Shown here one piece after another: positions 1 to 8,629 of a stretch of DNA of 64,000 nt. Origin of the DNA: Microlunatus parietis (GTDB lineage: Bacteria; Actinomycetota; Actinomycetes; Propionibacteriales; Propionibacteriaceae). The stretch spans positions 744,001-808,000 of the forward strand of contig NZ_JACCBU010000001.1 of NCBI RefSeq assembly GCF_013407955.1, written 5' to 3'. How positions within the stretch are numbered: position 1 is the first letter of the stretch; each line of letters starts with the position of its first letter. Under the pieces are notes generated by a model, which saw nothing but the letters and a program-made list of their open reading frames with translations, did no database searches and was not told where the DNA came from. The position numbers were made by a program, and so were the translations under genes.

Positions 1-65
1 ACGCGCCGGCCGTGATCGCTGCCGCCGAGCGGCTCAGCGAGGTCCTGCGCCGCAGCGGCGACTGA
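1..65 (+). CDS. C-terminal end of an unidentified protein (partial)
   Basis: An open frame enters from the left edge and ends at the TGA at 63-65. The visible tail reads AAERLSEVLRRSGD, a short charged helix-like end. Too little is present to assign a family. The stop lies just before the TGGTCTAA word at 76-83, so this gene probably ends upstream of the promoter of the next one. Confidence 0.45.
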   Translation, partial: APAVIAAAERLSEVLRRSGD

Positions 66-74
66 CCCGCGCGG

Positions 75-83
75 GTGGTCTAA
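75..83 (+). promoter_or_regulatory. GntR operator half-site (GTGGTCTAA)
   Basis: GTGGTCTAA lies 47 nt before the ATG at 130. The same TGGTCTAA core appears at 4791-4799 and, on the other strand, at 3936-3944, in front of the other two transcription units of this locus. The core resembles the DasR box (TGGTCTAGACCA), the known site of HutC-type GntR regulators of amino-sugar use. Binding by the regulator at 3968-4717 is inferred. Confidence 0.5.
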
Positions 84-129
84 CGGAGTTGGGTGTCGGG
101 CCCGGTCATGATCACTAGCGTGACGGTCC

Positions 130-2184
130 ATGAACCGGATTCTGTTCTGCTGCACGGCGGACAACGACCTGCTCCGAGCGCTGACCACCGATGATCACCG
201 TCCACTCCGGTACGAGGAGCCGGCCGCGGCCCTGGACGCCGCCGCGGCCGGTGACACGGTGCTGGTGCTCGCCGACGGCTATCCGGAGCGGCGGACCGCC
301 TTTCCGGCGGAGTTGATCACCGTCGCGGCCGAACGACAGGTGTCGGTGCTGGTCGAGTACCCGGCCGAGTTGCCCGGACTCGACGCCGAGCCGGAGACGG
401 CGACGCTGGAGCGGTTGGTGATCACCGATCCCCGGCTCGGCCCTGAGTTGGGTCTGCTCGCCGTGCACGCCTGTCGCTATCTGCCGACTCGGCAGCCGGA
501 CACGTTGCTCTGGCTGGCCCGGGTGGCCGGGTTCGACACCGCCGTGTACGGGCTGCCGGAGACGGCCTGGTCGGCCCTCTACCGGTTGCCGGACGCACCG
601 GTGCTGGTCGCCACCACCCAGCTGAGCCGCTTCGGCCGCGGCCGGTACGAGCCCCAGTCGGCCTGGATCGCCCTGTGGCAGGGAATCCTGCGCGTCCTGC
701 AGCCGACCGTCGAGCCGCCGGCGATGATCATCCCGGGAGCGGTGTCGCCACGGTTCGGCCGCGACGACGTGCTGCCCGCCGACGCGGCCGCCGCGGCCGT
801 GACGGCCTATCAGGACTGGCTGCGCCGGGCCGGCCTGCTGCTCGACCAAGATCAGGAACGCGCGGTGCGGGAGCTCATGATCACCGGCGAGGCGGTGCAG
901 CGGGACCGGCTGCCGGCCGGCACCGGCGACGGCAGCCACGGGGTCGCGGAGGGTTTCGAGTCGACGATCCAGCCGGACGGCAGCCAGCGGATCCGGCTGC
1001 CGCTGCGGGCGGACTGCATCGCCGAGACCGCGATGGTGCTGGCCCTCGACGACCGCGGGTCGGACGGTCCGCGGACCGCGCGCAACCTGATCGACTACCT
1101 CCGCGGACCGTCCGGGTTGTGCGGCGGCGAGCGGTCCGATCCGGCGCGGCCCTCGTACGGACTGATCGGTTGGGGCGTCGGGACGCCCGCCTGGGAGATC
1201 GCGAACTACGGCGATGACAACGCCCGGGTCATCCTGGCCTGGCTGCTCGCCGACGCGACGCTCGCCGTACCGGACGGGCACCGCGAGTTGATCAGCGCCA
1301 TCACCGCGAACTTCCGCACCACCGGCCGGACCGGCTTCCGCGGTGACCGGATCGATCAGCCGCAGCTCGCCGAGCACGGCTGGCAGCACTACTTCGACGG
1401 ATCCTTGATCAATCCCAGTGCGCACTTCGAGGCGTACCTGTGGGCCTGTTACCAGTGGGCCTACGCCGCGACCGGCTATCGGCCGTTCCTGGACCGGACC
1501 CGGACCGCCCTGATCACCATGATGGAACGCTTCCCGGGCGGCTGGCGGCGCAACGACGTCACCGAGCTGGCCCGGATCCTGCTGCCGCTGGCCTGGCAGC
1601 TCCGGGTCGAGCCGTCGGACCGGTTCCGCGGCTGGCTGTCCGACGTGATCGACGCCCTGCTCAGCCGCCAGGACGCGAGCGGCGGGATCGGTGAGGTCGA
1701 GGCGGGCGGCATCGATCTGTTCCAGGTCGCGCGCAGCAACGAGGAGTACGGCACCACCGAGGAGCCGATCATCTTCGCGACCGGCGACCCCGCCTCCGAC
1801 CAGCTCTACTCCTCCGGCTTCGCCCTGCTCGGCCTGTACGAGGCGGCCGGCGTCCTCGATGATCATCGAGTGACCGATGCCGCCGACCGGCTGGCGGACT
1901 ATCTGATCAGGATCCAACTTCGCAGCGACCGGCCGGAGCTGGACGGGAGCTGGTTCCGCTCCTTCGACTTCCGCCGCTGGGCCTACTGGGGCAGTTCCGG
2001 CGACGCCGGCTGGGGCGCCTGGTGCCTCGAGCTCGGCTGGGCGCCGGCCTGGGGCGTCACCGCCCTTGCCCTGCGCGACCGCGGCAGCACCCTCTGGGAC
2101 GAGCTGGCCAAGGTCCGGCCCGACCCGGCCGAGGCGCAGGACGTGATCAACTCGATGATCCCGGTCACCGTCGGGACTGAGTGA
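130..2184 (+). CDS. Unrecognised 684-aa protein, possible alpha/alpha-toroid carbohydrate-active enzyme
   Basis: I do not recognise the family. The first ~230 residues alternate strand-like and helix-like stretches (GDTVLVLADGYPERR near residue 40; a segment near 200 ending in MIIPGAV), like a Rossmann or amidotransferase-like beta-galactosidase domain. Residues ~270-660 are rich in Trp, Tyr and regularly spaced helices (HFEAYLWACYQWAYAATGY, DASGGIGEVEAGG, WAYWGSSGDAGWGAW), as in six-hairpin toroid glycosidases. No signal peptide is seen, so it is probably cytoplasmic. It faces nanE tail to tail and carries the locus operator word upstream, so a role in cleaving an imported amino-sugar oligosaccharide is inferred only. 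Confidence 0.6.
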   Translation: MNRILFCCTADNDLLRALTTDDHRPLRYEEPAAALDAAAAGDTVLVLADGYPERRTAFPAELITVAAERQVSVLVEYPAELPGLDAEPETATLERLVITDPRLGPELGLLAVHACRYLPTRQPDTLLWLARVAGFDTAVYGLPETAWSALYRLPDAPVLVATTQLSRFGRGRYEPQSAWIALWQGILRVLQPTVEPPAMIIPGAVSPRFGRDDVLPADAAAAAVTAYQDWLRRAGLLLDQDQERAVRELMITGEAVQRDRLPAGTGDGSHGVAEGFESTIQPDGSQRIRLPLRADCIAETAMVLALDDRGSDGPRTARNLIDYLRGPSGLCGGERSDPARPSYGLIGWGVGTPAWEIANYGDDNARVILAWLLADATLAVPDGHRELISAITANFRTTGRTGFRGDRIDQPQLAEHGWQHYFDGSLINPSAHFEAYLWACYQWAYAATGYRPFLDRTRTALITMMERFPGGWRRNDVTELARILLPLAWQLRVEPSDRFRGWLSDVIDALLSRQDASGGIGEVEAGGIDLFQVARSNEEYGTTEEPIIFATGDPASDQLYSSGFALLGLYEAAGVLDDHRVTDAADRLADYLIRIQLRSDRPELDGSWFRSFDFRRWAYWGSSGDAGWGAWCLELGWAPAWGVTALALRDRGSTLWDELAKVRPDPAEAQDVINSMIPVTVGTE

Positions 2185-2193
2185 TCGACCGGC

Positions 2194-2886
2194 TCAGCTG
2201 GCGAAGGTGCCCAGGCGGTCCACGAAGCGGCGGGTGGTCAGGACCGGGTTCGTGATCGCGCTGCCGACGACGACCGCGTAGGCGCCGGCGGCCAGGGCAG
2301 CCAGGGCCTCGGACTCGTCCCGGATCCGGCCCTCGGCGATCACCGGGCAGTCGACGGCGGCGGCCAGGGCAGTGACCAGGCCGAGGTCGGGGCCGGGACC
2401 GCCGTCGCCGGTGCCGGTGTAGCCCGACAGCGTGGTGGCCACGACGTCCGCGCCGGCCCGCCGGGCCGCCATCCCGGCCTCGACGGTGTCGACGTCGGCC
2501 ATGATCGGCACCTGGGTCTCGGCCTTGATCATCGCGAGCTGGTCCGCCAGCGAGCTGCCGTCCGGCCGCGGCCGCTGGGTCCCGTCCAGGGCGATGATCG
2601 TCGCCCCCGCGTCGACGATCTCCAGTGCCGCCTGGACACTCGGGGTGATGAAGACGCCCGCAGGGTCGCCGAGCTTGTTGATCCCGATCAGCGGCAGGTC
2701 GACCCGCGAGCTGATCATGGCGACGTCCGCCGTCCCGTTGGCGCGCAACCCGGCCGCGCCGCCCAGCTCCGCCGACTCGGCCATCAGCGCCATGATCATC
2801 GACTCGCGCAACGGCGAACCGGTGGTCGCCTGGCAGGAGACGATCAGCCCGTGCTGCGGAATCTGTTCGGTGAACGTCGCGGTCAT
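2194..2886 (-). CDS. nanE: N-acylglucosamine-6-phosphate 2-epimerase (NanE)
   Basis: Cytoplasmic TIM-barrel enzyme converting ManNAc-6-phosphate to GlcNAc-6-phosphate. The 230-aa length is typical of NanE. Family landmarks are visible: QHGLIVSCQ at the start, LIGINK, IALDGTQRPRP, PIMADVDTVEAGMAA, ATTLSGYTG and PVIAEGRI. The ATG at 2886 shares one base with the stop of the kinase upstream (TGATG), so the two are translationally coupled and the longer frame reading into the kinase gene is rejected. With the kinase it gives the pair expected for turning free ManNAc into GlcNAc-6-phosphate. No nanA lyase or nagA/nagB is present here. Confidence 0.9.
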   Translation of the reverse strand: MTATFTEQIPQHGLIVSCQATTGSPLRESMIMALMAESAELGGAAGLRANGTADVAMISSRVDLPLIGINKLGDPAGVFITPSVQAALEIVDAGATIIALDGTQRPRPDGSSLADQLAMIKAETQVPIMADVDTVEAGMAARRAGADVVATTLSGYTGTGDGGPGPDLGLVTALAAAVDCPVIAEGRIRDESEALAALAAGAYAVVVGSAITNPVLTTRRFVDRLGTFAS

Positions 2887-3839
2887 CACGATCCCTTCCG
2901 AAAGTGGCCCAGCGAAGCATGCAGGCCCGGCGAGTCTCCGGCGAGCAGCACCGTGCCGTCCAGTACGGTCCCGTCGGCCGGGACCACCCGCCAGTCGGCC
3001 AGGTCGAGCGCGGCCCGGAACGGCTGGGCCAGCGCATCGCTCGCGAACATCCCACCGACACAGGCGATCCGGCGGTCCTCGGCGGCCGGTTCGATCAGGG
3101 CGGCGCAGGCTCGCACGGTCGCGGCCAGGTCCGCCGCCGCCTGCCCGACCAGCCGGGCCGCGACCTGATCGCCGGCCTGGGCGGAGTCGATCACCGGCCG
3201 GGCGAACGCGGCGACGAGCTTGACCCGATCCGGCAGCCAGCACAGCCGGCGGAGGGAGGCGCCGAGGTCGTCGCCGAGGTCGAGGTCGTCCAGGAGGTGG
3301 CGCCGCGCCGCCTCGTACAGGGCCGACGCCGCTTCCCGTCGTTCCTGGTGCCAGACCGCCTGGCGCAGGCCGGCCCGGCCGAGGTCGTACGCACTCCCGG
3401 CGTCACCGACCAGGTGACCGACGCCGTCGACGCGGGCCGCCCGGCCGGCGCTGTCGACACCGAGGCAGACGGTGCCGGTCCCGGCCGCCACGACGACGCC
3501 GGCCCGCCCCGACAGTGCCCCGGCATGCGCCGTCACCGCGTCCGGGAACAACCGCACCTCGCTCACCACCGGCAGCTCGGCCAAGATCAACTTCGCTACC
3601 GCATCCAGTCCCTCCGCCGGCTCGGGCAACCCAGTGTGGCCGATCGCCAGCACGACCGGCACGTCGTCGATCATGGAGCCGGCGAACGCCGCGAGGATCG
3701 GCCGCACGGCACCGAAGGCGGCCGCGACCGGGTCCGCCGCCGGGTCGTGGAAGCCGGGCGCGGTGATCACCTCCGACGTCCAGGAGGTACGCACGCGTAC
3801 CGTCGTCTGGCCGACGTCGATCGCCATCCAGCGCCTCAC
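2886..3839 (-). CDS. BadF/BadG-type N-acetylhexosamine kinase
   Basis: 317-aa ASKHA-fold kinase of the BadF/BadG/BcrA/BcrD group that includes GlcNAc kinases. Visible motifs are the phosphate-1 loop AIDVGQTTVR at residues 6-15, VLAIGHTGLPEPAEGL near 65, the second phosphate loop VVAAGTGTVCLG near 117, VGDAGSAYDLGR near 145, and the adenosine-region motif IACVGGMFAS near 260. It is transcribed with nanE (1-nt overlap), which suggests ManNAc or GlcNAc as substrate. A TTAGACCAG operator word lies 97 nt upstream. The exact sugar cannot be read from sequence. Confidence 0.8.
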   Translation of the reverse strand: MRRWMAIDVGQTTVRVRTSWTSEVITAPGFHDPAADPVAAAFGAVRPILAAFAGSMIDDVPVVLAIGHTGLPEPAEGLDAVAKLILAELPVVSEVRLFPDAVTAHAGALSGRAGVVVAAGTGTVCLGVDSAGRAARVDGVGHLVGDAGSAYDLGRAGLRQAVWHQERREAASALYEAARRHLLDDLDLGDDLGASLRRLCWLPDRVKLVAAFARPVIDSAQAGDQVAARLVGQAAADLAATVRACAALIEPAAEDRRIACVGGMFASDALAQPFRAALDLADWRVVPADGTVLDGTVLLAGDSPGLHASLGHFRKGS

Positions 3840-3935
3840 GCCCGCCTCCTCGGCCTCGGTCCGGCAACGGCCCTGCCAACGGGAACGAAGCTAGGTGGCC
3901 GGGACGGTCCCGGCCAGGGACTCCGGCGATCCGGA

Positions 3936-3944
3936 TTAGACCAG
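3936..3944 (-). promoter_or_regulatory. GntR operator half-site upstream of kinase-nanE
   Basis: TTAGACCAG, which on the minus strand reads CTGGTCTAA, identical to the left part of the operator at 4791-4803. It lies 97 nt before the kinase start at 3839, inside the 128-nt gap between the kinase and the GntR gene. Function as an operator is inferred from the three-fold recurrence of the word in this locus. Confidence 0.45.
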
Positions 3945-3967
3945 CTGACCATGTTGATCATCGGGCC

Positions 3968-4717
3968 TCAACGCGCGTTCGGCCGGGCCCGCCGCGGGCC
4001 CAGATCGCCGCGGGAGAACGAACTGCTGAGCCGATACCGGTCACCGCGGAACAGGCTGCGGCCGATCTCCACCACCCGGCCGGTCTGGTCCAGTCCGAAC
4101 CCGCGGAGCTGAATGCATGGCTGGCTCACCGGGATGGTCAGCAGTTCCGCACTGCGGGCGTCCGGCATCACGGCCTCGAGATCGACCGTCGCCCCGTTGA
4201 TCTTGACGCCGTACCGCCGCTCCAACGACTCGTACAGCGAACCGGTCAGGTCCTCCTCGGTCAGGTCCGGCACCGCGTCGGCCACCAGCGTGCAGTGCTG
4301 CAGCGCCATCGGAACCCCGTCGGCCAGCCGCAGCCGGGTGTAGAAGTAGGCGAAGTCGTTGACCGGGATCCTCAGCTGGCGGGCGACGTTGCGGTCGGCC
4401 CGGCCCTTCCGGAACGCGATCACCCGGGTCCCGGGCGTGAGGCCGCGCCGCCGGGTGTCCTCGGAGAACGACGACACGGCCAGCCTGCCGGCCACCTTCG
4501 GCCGCGCCGTGAACACGCCGCGCCCGTGCTGCCGGACGATCAGGCCGTCGAAGGCAAGATCATCCATGGCCCGGCGCAGCGTCATCCGCGCGACCTGGAA
4601 CCGGGCCGCCAAGATCCGTTCCGAGGGCAGCGCCGTACCCTCCTCGGTCTGGTCGATCAGGTTTAGCAGCTGGGTCCGGACCAGGTCGACCTTCGAGGTC
4701 ACCGCCTCCTGCGTCAC
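3968..4717 (-). CDS. GntR/HutC-family (DasR-like) transcriptional regulator
   Basis: An N-terminal winged helix-turn-helix (LPSERILAARFQVARMTLRR, residues ~31-50, then GLIVRQHGRGVFTA) is followed by a UTRA ligand-binding domain (~80-235), which in this family binds sugar phosphates such as GlcN-6-P or GlcNAc-6-P. I chose the GTG at 4717 because GAAGGAG lies 6 nt upstream of it; a GTG 16 codons earlier lacks such a site. The gene is divergent from the transporter operon and shares the CTGGT-CTA-ACCAG operator at 4791. NanE makes GlcNAc-6-phosphate, so effector and pathway fit. Confidence 0.85.
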   Translation of the reverse strand: MTQEAVTSKVDLVRTQLLNLIDQTEEGTALPSERILAARFQVARMTLRRAMDDLAFDGLIVRQHGRGVFTARPKVAGRLAVSSFSEDTRRRGLTPGTRVIAFRKGRADRNVARQLRIPVNDFAYFYTRLRLADGVPMALQHCTLVADAVPDLTEEDLTGSLYESLERRYGVKINGATVDLEAVMPDARSAELLTIPVSQPCIQLRGFGLDQTGRVVEIGRSLFRGDRYRLSSSFSRGDLGPRRARPNAR

Positions 4718-4790
4718 GTTCGCTCCTTCGGGTCCCACGACGAGCTGTGCTGAACCAGTCTGCACCGAGTCGGGCGGAAACAGGTAACGA

Positions 4791-4803
4791 CTGGTCTAAC
4801 CAG
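4791..4803. promoter_or_regulatory. Palindromic GntR operator CTGGT-CTA-ACCAG
   Basis: Perfect 5-bp arms around CTA, in the divergent region between the GntR gene (start 4717) and the first permease gene (start 4893). It is close to the DasR consensus TGGTCTAGACCA. Related half-sites lie at 75-83 and 3936-3944. The position suits control of both divergent units. Confidence 0.6.
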
Positions 4804-4892
4804 GGCGGTTGTGGCGGCACCTGCGCCCGTTCGACGATGACTGCGTCGGCTCAGTGCGACATCCTGCGCGACGACCCAAGGAGCGTGTGTCC

Positions 4893-5882
4893 GTGATCAG
4901 CGAAACCGGCCCCGAACTGGGCCGGCTCGGGGCGCGAGCCGCGGTGCCGGATCGGGCCGCCGCAACGTCCGGGCGGGTCCGACGTCGGCGCTGGCTGCTG
5001 GCCCGGCGGCACTGGCGCATGTATGCCTTCGTCCTGCCCGGATTGATCTTCTTCGTGATCTTCGCCTACGTGCCGATGCTGGGCAACGTCGCGGCGTTCC
5101 AGGACTACTCCCCGTTCCTCGGCTTCGCCAACAGCCCCTGGGTCGGGTTGGAGAACTTCCGGCGGTTGATCACCGACCCGGACGTCGGACACGCGGTGAT
5201 CAACACGTTGCAGTTGTCGCTGTTGCAGATCATCTTCGCCTTCCCGGCGCCGATCGCGCTGGCCCTGCTGCTGAACTCCTTGATCAGCACGCGGGTGAAG
5301 CGGTGGCTGCAGTCGATCGTCTATCTGCCGCACTTCATCTCCTGGGTGATCGTGATCTCGATCTGGCAGCAGATCCTCGGCGGCACCGGGATCGTCACCG
5401 ACGTGCTGAGCCGGGTCGGCATCGAGCACGTCAATCTGATGAGCAACCCGGAGACGTTCCACCTGCTGGTCACCTCGCAGGTGATCTGGAAGGACTCGGG
5501 CTGGGGCACGATCATCTTCTTCGCCGCCCTCACCACCATCCCGACCGAGCTGTACGAGAGCGCGGCGGTGGACGGTGCCGGCGCCTGGCGGCGGATCGTG
5601 CACGTCACCCTGCCCGGGCTGCTGCCGGTCATCCTGCTGCTGTTGATCTTGCGCCTCGGTGACGTGCTGACCGTCGGCTTCGAGCAGATCTACCTGCAGT
5701 ACAACACGGTCGGAGCGGCGGCGGCCGAGGTGCTGGACACGTTCGTCTACTTCCGCGGGGTGGTCGGCAGCGACTGGGGCTTCTCCACGGCGGTCGGCCT
5801 GGTCAAGGGCGTCGTCGGCACGCTGCTCGTCCTCGGCGCGAACGCCCTGTCCAAGCGGTTCGGCGCGGAGGGACTGTTCTGA
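4893..5882 (+). CDS. ABC transporter permease, LplB/YteP type
   Basis: 329-aa carbohydrate (CUT1) permease of the inner membrane. It starts with a basic cytoplasmic stretch, then six predicted transmembrane helices from YAFVLPGLIFFVIFAYVPML onward. The EAA loop for ATPase contact is seen as ESAAVDGAGAWRRIVHVTLP. AAGGAG at 4878-4883 sits 9 nt from the GTG at 4893, which is preferred over GTG 4887 and over the upstream ATG at 4809. Its stop overlaps the next ATG (TGATG). LplB-type systems import oligosaccharides and use a shared MsmX-like ATPase encoded elsewhere; none is present here. Confidence 0.85.
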   Translation: MISETGPELGRLGARAAVPDRAAATSGRVRRRRWLLARRHWRMYAFVLPGLIFFVIFAYVPMLGNVAAFQDYSPFLGFANSPWVGLENFRRLITDPDVGHAVINTLQLSLLQIIFAFPAPIALALLLNSLISTRVKRWLQSIVYLPHFISWVIVISIWQQILGGTGIVTDVLSRVGIEHVNLMSNPETFHLLVTSQVIWKDSGWGTIIFFAALTTIPTELYESAAVDGAGAWRRIVHVTLPGLLPVILLLLILRLGDVLTVGFEQIYLQYNTVGAAAAEVLDTFVYFRGVVGSDWGFSTAVGLVKGVVGTLLVLGANALSKRFGAEGLF

Positions 5883-6802
5883 TGGCGACTCTCTCGAGTG
5901 CGACAGGACGGCGGCCACGGGTCCGGGAGACCCGGCCGATCTGGGTCGGCAAGCCGTCGCCGCCGGTCCAGGCGCTCAAGATCATCGTCATCGTGCTGAT
6001 CACGGTGCTGATGCTCTACCCGTTCCTCAACGTGATCGCCGTGTCGCTCGCCGACTCGGCCGAGGTCGGATTCGGCGGCCTGCTGCCGGAGCGGTTCAGT
6101 CTGGAGGCGTACACCTCGATCCTCCGCGGCGGCATCGTCACCCGGGCCCTGCTGGTGTCGATCGGCGTGACGCTCGTCGGCACCGCCTGCTCGATGGTCT
6201 GCACGTCGATGATGGCGTACGGGCTGACCCGGACCGCCGACCTGCCGGGGATGCGGGTGATCTTGTATCTGGCACTCTTCACCATGCTGTTCGGGGCCGG
6301 GATGATCCCGAACTTCCTGTTGATCAAGAGCCTCGGCCTGCTGGACAGTTACGCCGCGATGATCCTGCCCGGCCTGATCAGCGCGTTCAACCTGGTGGTG
6401 TTGCGGAACTTCTATCTGCAGCTGCCCCGGGAACTGATCGAGGCGGCCCGGATCGACGGCTGCAACGACCGGCAGATCTTCACCAGCATCGTGCTGCCGC
6501 TGTCCAAGGCGGTCAGCGCAGTGATCGCCCTGTTCTACGCGGTGGGCTACTGGAACACGTTCTTCACCGCGCTCCTCTACATCAACGACGCCACCAAGTG
6601 GCCGATCCAGTTGGTCCTCAATCTCTATGTGGTGCAGGGATCCCCGATGCCGCAGATCGAGGACCCGAACCACACCCCACCGCAGCCGGAGTCGGTACAG
6701 ATGGCCGTCGTCGCCCTCGCCGTGCTGCCGATCCTGCTCGTCTATCCCTTCCTGCAGAAGTACTTCACCAAGGGCGTGCTGACCGGTGCGATCAAGGGCT
6801 GA
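5882..6802 (+). CDS. ABC transporter permease, YtcP/LplC type
   Basis: 306-aa partner of the preceding permease, coupled to it by a 1-nt overlap. Six transmembrane helices are predicted, beginning with IIVIVLITVLMLYPFLNVIA. The EAA loop is ELIEAARIDGCNDRQIFTSI. The C-terminus contains the extended loop typical of YtcP/LplC proteins (GSPMPQIEDPNHTPPQPESV) and ends FLQKYFTKGVLTGAIKG, a very conserved tail of this subfamily. It forms the heterodimeric channel for the lipoprotein encoded next. Confidence 0.87.
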   Translation: MATLSSATGRRPRVRETRPIWVGKPSPPVQALKIIVIVLITVLMLYPFLNVIAVSLADSAEVGFGGLLPERFSLEAYTSILRGGIVTRALLVSIGVTLVGTACSMVCTSMMAYGLTRTADLPGMRVILYLALFTMLFGAGMIPNFLLIKSLGLLDSYAAMILPGLISAFNLVVLRNFYLQLPRELIEAARIDGCNDRQIFTSIVLPLSKAVSAVIALFYAVGYWNTFFTALLYINDATKWPIQLVLNLYVVQGSPMPQIEDPNHTPPQPESVQMAVVALAVLPILLVYPFLQKYFTKGVLTGAIKG

Positions 6803-6833
6803 TCGCCGGCGCACGCAGAGAGGTCGACTTGTC

Positions 6834-8522
6834 ATGAGTGATCATGGAATTCCCGCCCTGACCGAGGGCCCGCTGGGCCGGCGCCGCCTGCTCCGGGCCG
6901 GGATCGGCGCATCGCTGGCGGTGGCCGGCGCCGGCTGCTCGGCGATCACCGGCGAGGGTGCCGGTGCGCCGCCGGTCGCGTCCGGCGGGCCCGCCGAAGT
7001 GCCGAAGCACATCCCGGCGCCGCCGGTGGAGGGCGAGATCCGAAGCAAGGTGCCCGGCCTGCCGAACGCCTACGCCAAGGTGCCGGACCCGCTGCGGGTG
7101 TCCTGGCCGGAGAAGCCCGGCGACGGCACCTCGATGTCGATGTTCTCGATCATCTGGTCGCCGCCGCCTCCCCCGGTCGGCCAGAATCCCTTCTGGGCGG
7201 ACCTGAACGACCGGCTCGGGATGGACCTGAGGAAGGTGTGGGGTCCGTCGGATGCCTACGAGTCGAAACTGGCCACGCTGCTCGCCGGCGGCGACCTGCC
7301 GGACGTGACCGGGCTGCTGCCGAACCCGATCGGTGACAAGGCGCTGAAGCAGGGCGCCTTCGCCGATCTGACCGACCACCTCGCCGGCGACAAGATGCAG
7401 AACTATCCCAACCTGGCAGCCAACATCCCGGTGGCGGCCTGGCAGAACACCATGATCAACGGCCGGGTGATGGGCGTGGCGAACCCGGTGCCCGCCGTGG
7501 ACACGGTCTTCATCTTCCGCGGCGACTGGGCCGAGAAGATCGGATTGGCCGGACCGCCGGCCAACGCCGAGGAGTTCCGGGAGTTCCTGATCAACATCCC
7601 GAAGGCGATCCCGCCGCAGAACGGTCAGACCCCGTACGGCATCGGCGCCTTCCCCGGGTCGATCATGCCGTTCATCCTCTCGATGTTCCGGGTCGGCCCG
7701 GACTGGCAGGTCACCGACGGCGGGCTGGTCGCCCGGGTCGACACCCCCGAGTACGAGCAGGCCATCACCTGGTGTCGCGACCTCTGGCAGGCCGGCGGCT
7801 ACCATCCGGACGCGCTGGCCCTGAACGCGCAGGAGATCAAGGTCCTCGGCATGTTCACCTCGAGTCAGATCGGGATCGCCAAGGGCGGCATCGGGTACGC
7901 CTTCGCCGCGACCTCCGAGGGCCGGCAGATGATCGTCAAGCATCCGGGCACGATCCCGCTGCTGCCGCCCGGCCACGACGGCGGCCAGGGAAAGTGGGTC
8001 AAGACGACCGGCTGGTTCTCCCGCGCCGCGATCTCCGCCAAGGCCGCCGAGAAGCCGGGCCGGATCGAGACGATCCTGCGCTGCCTCGACTACCTGGCCG
8101 CCGGCTTCGGCACCAAGGAATACATGATCAACCGGTTCGGCATTGAGGGCCGGCACTGGAACTACAACGACGATCACGAGCCGACGTCGGTCGACGACCC
8201 GACCCTGCAGGCCGAGCTGACCGGTCTCACCGGCTACCCGCATGCGTACTACTACCCGGGAACGCCGACCGGGTATTCCGACGCGCTCGCCTATGCCGAG
8301 GCGCTGGCCGCCGACGGCTTCGACAACCCGGTGGCCAGCCTGCCGTCCGAGGTCGGTGATCGGCTCGGCGGCGTGCTGGAGAAGATCACCGACGACTACA
8401 TCAACCAGATCGTCTCCGGCCGCCGGCCGCTGTCGGACTTCGAGGCGTTCAAGACCGAGTGGCATCGGCGCGGCGGTGATCAGATCAAGGCAGACCTGGA
8501 GCAGCAGCTCGCCACCCGCTGA
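6834..8522 (+). CDS. ABC transporter substrate-binding lipoprotein, LplA type
   Basis: 562-aa extracellular solute-binding protein. The N-terminus has a twin-arginine-like GRRRLLRAG, a hydrophobic core and a lipobox (VAGAGCS), so it is exported and lipid-anchored, possibly by Tat. The large size matches LplA-type proteins for oligosaccharides. The start ATG at 6834 is chosen because it directly precedes the signal sequence, with AGAGAGG upstream. It is the third gene of the operon. Together with NanE and the kinase the likely ligand is an acetamido-sugar-containing oligosaccharide, which is inference. Confidence 0.82.
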   Translation: MSDHGIPALTEGPLGRRRLLRAGIGASLAVAGAGCSAITGEGAGAPPVASGGPAEVPKHIPAPPVEGEIRSKVPGLPNAYAKVPDPLRVSWPEKPGDGTSMSMFSIIWSPPPPPVGQNPFWADLNDRLGMDLRKVWGPSDAYESKLATLLAGGDLPDVTGLLPNPIGDKALKQGAFADLTDHLAGDKMQNYPNLAANIPVAAWQNTMINGRVMGVANPVPAVDTVFIFRGDWAEKIGLAGPPANAEEFREFLINIPKAIPPQNGQTPYGIGAFPGSIMPFILSMFRVGPDWQVTDGGLVARVDTPEYEQAITWCRDLWQAGGYHPDALALNAQEIKVLGMFTSSQIGIAKGGIGYAFAATSEGRQMIVKHPGTIPLLPPGHDGGQGKWVKTTGWFSRAAISAKAAEKPGRIETILRCLDYLAAGFGTKEYMINRFGIEGRHWNYNDDHEPTSVDDPTLQAELTGLTGYPHAYYYPGTPTGYSDALAYAEALAADGFDNPVASLPSEVGDRLGGVLEKITDDYINQIVSGRRPLSDFEAFKTEWHRRGGDQIKADLEQQLATR

Positions 8523-8629
8523 CCTCCCCATGCCGACTTGAGGGTGATCGGCGTCGGCGCTGTAGAGCCATCGGGCTGCGCGGCATTAGATTGATGGCCG
8601 ACGACCTTGACTCCAATGGAGGAGACACG

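Noticed and set aside
115-1917. 600-codon open frame on the minus strand opposite the first large gene
   Set aside because: Antisense shadow in GC-rich DNA: Gln/Arg/Gly-rich without family motifs, no ribosome-binding site, while the plus-strand frame has protein-like composition and an upstream operator word.
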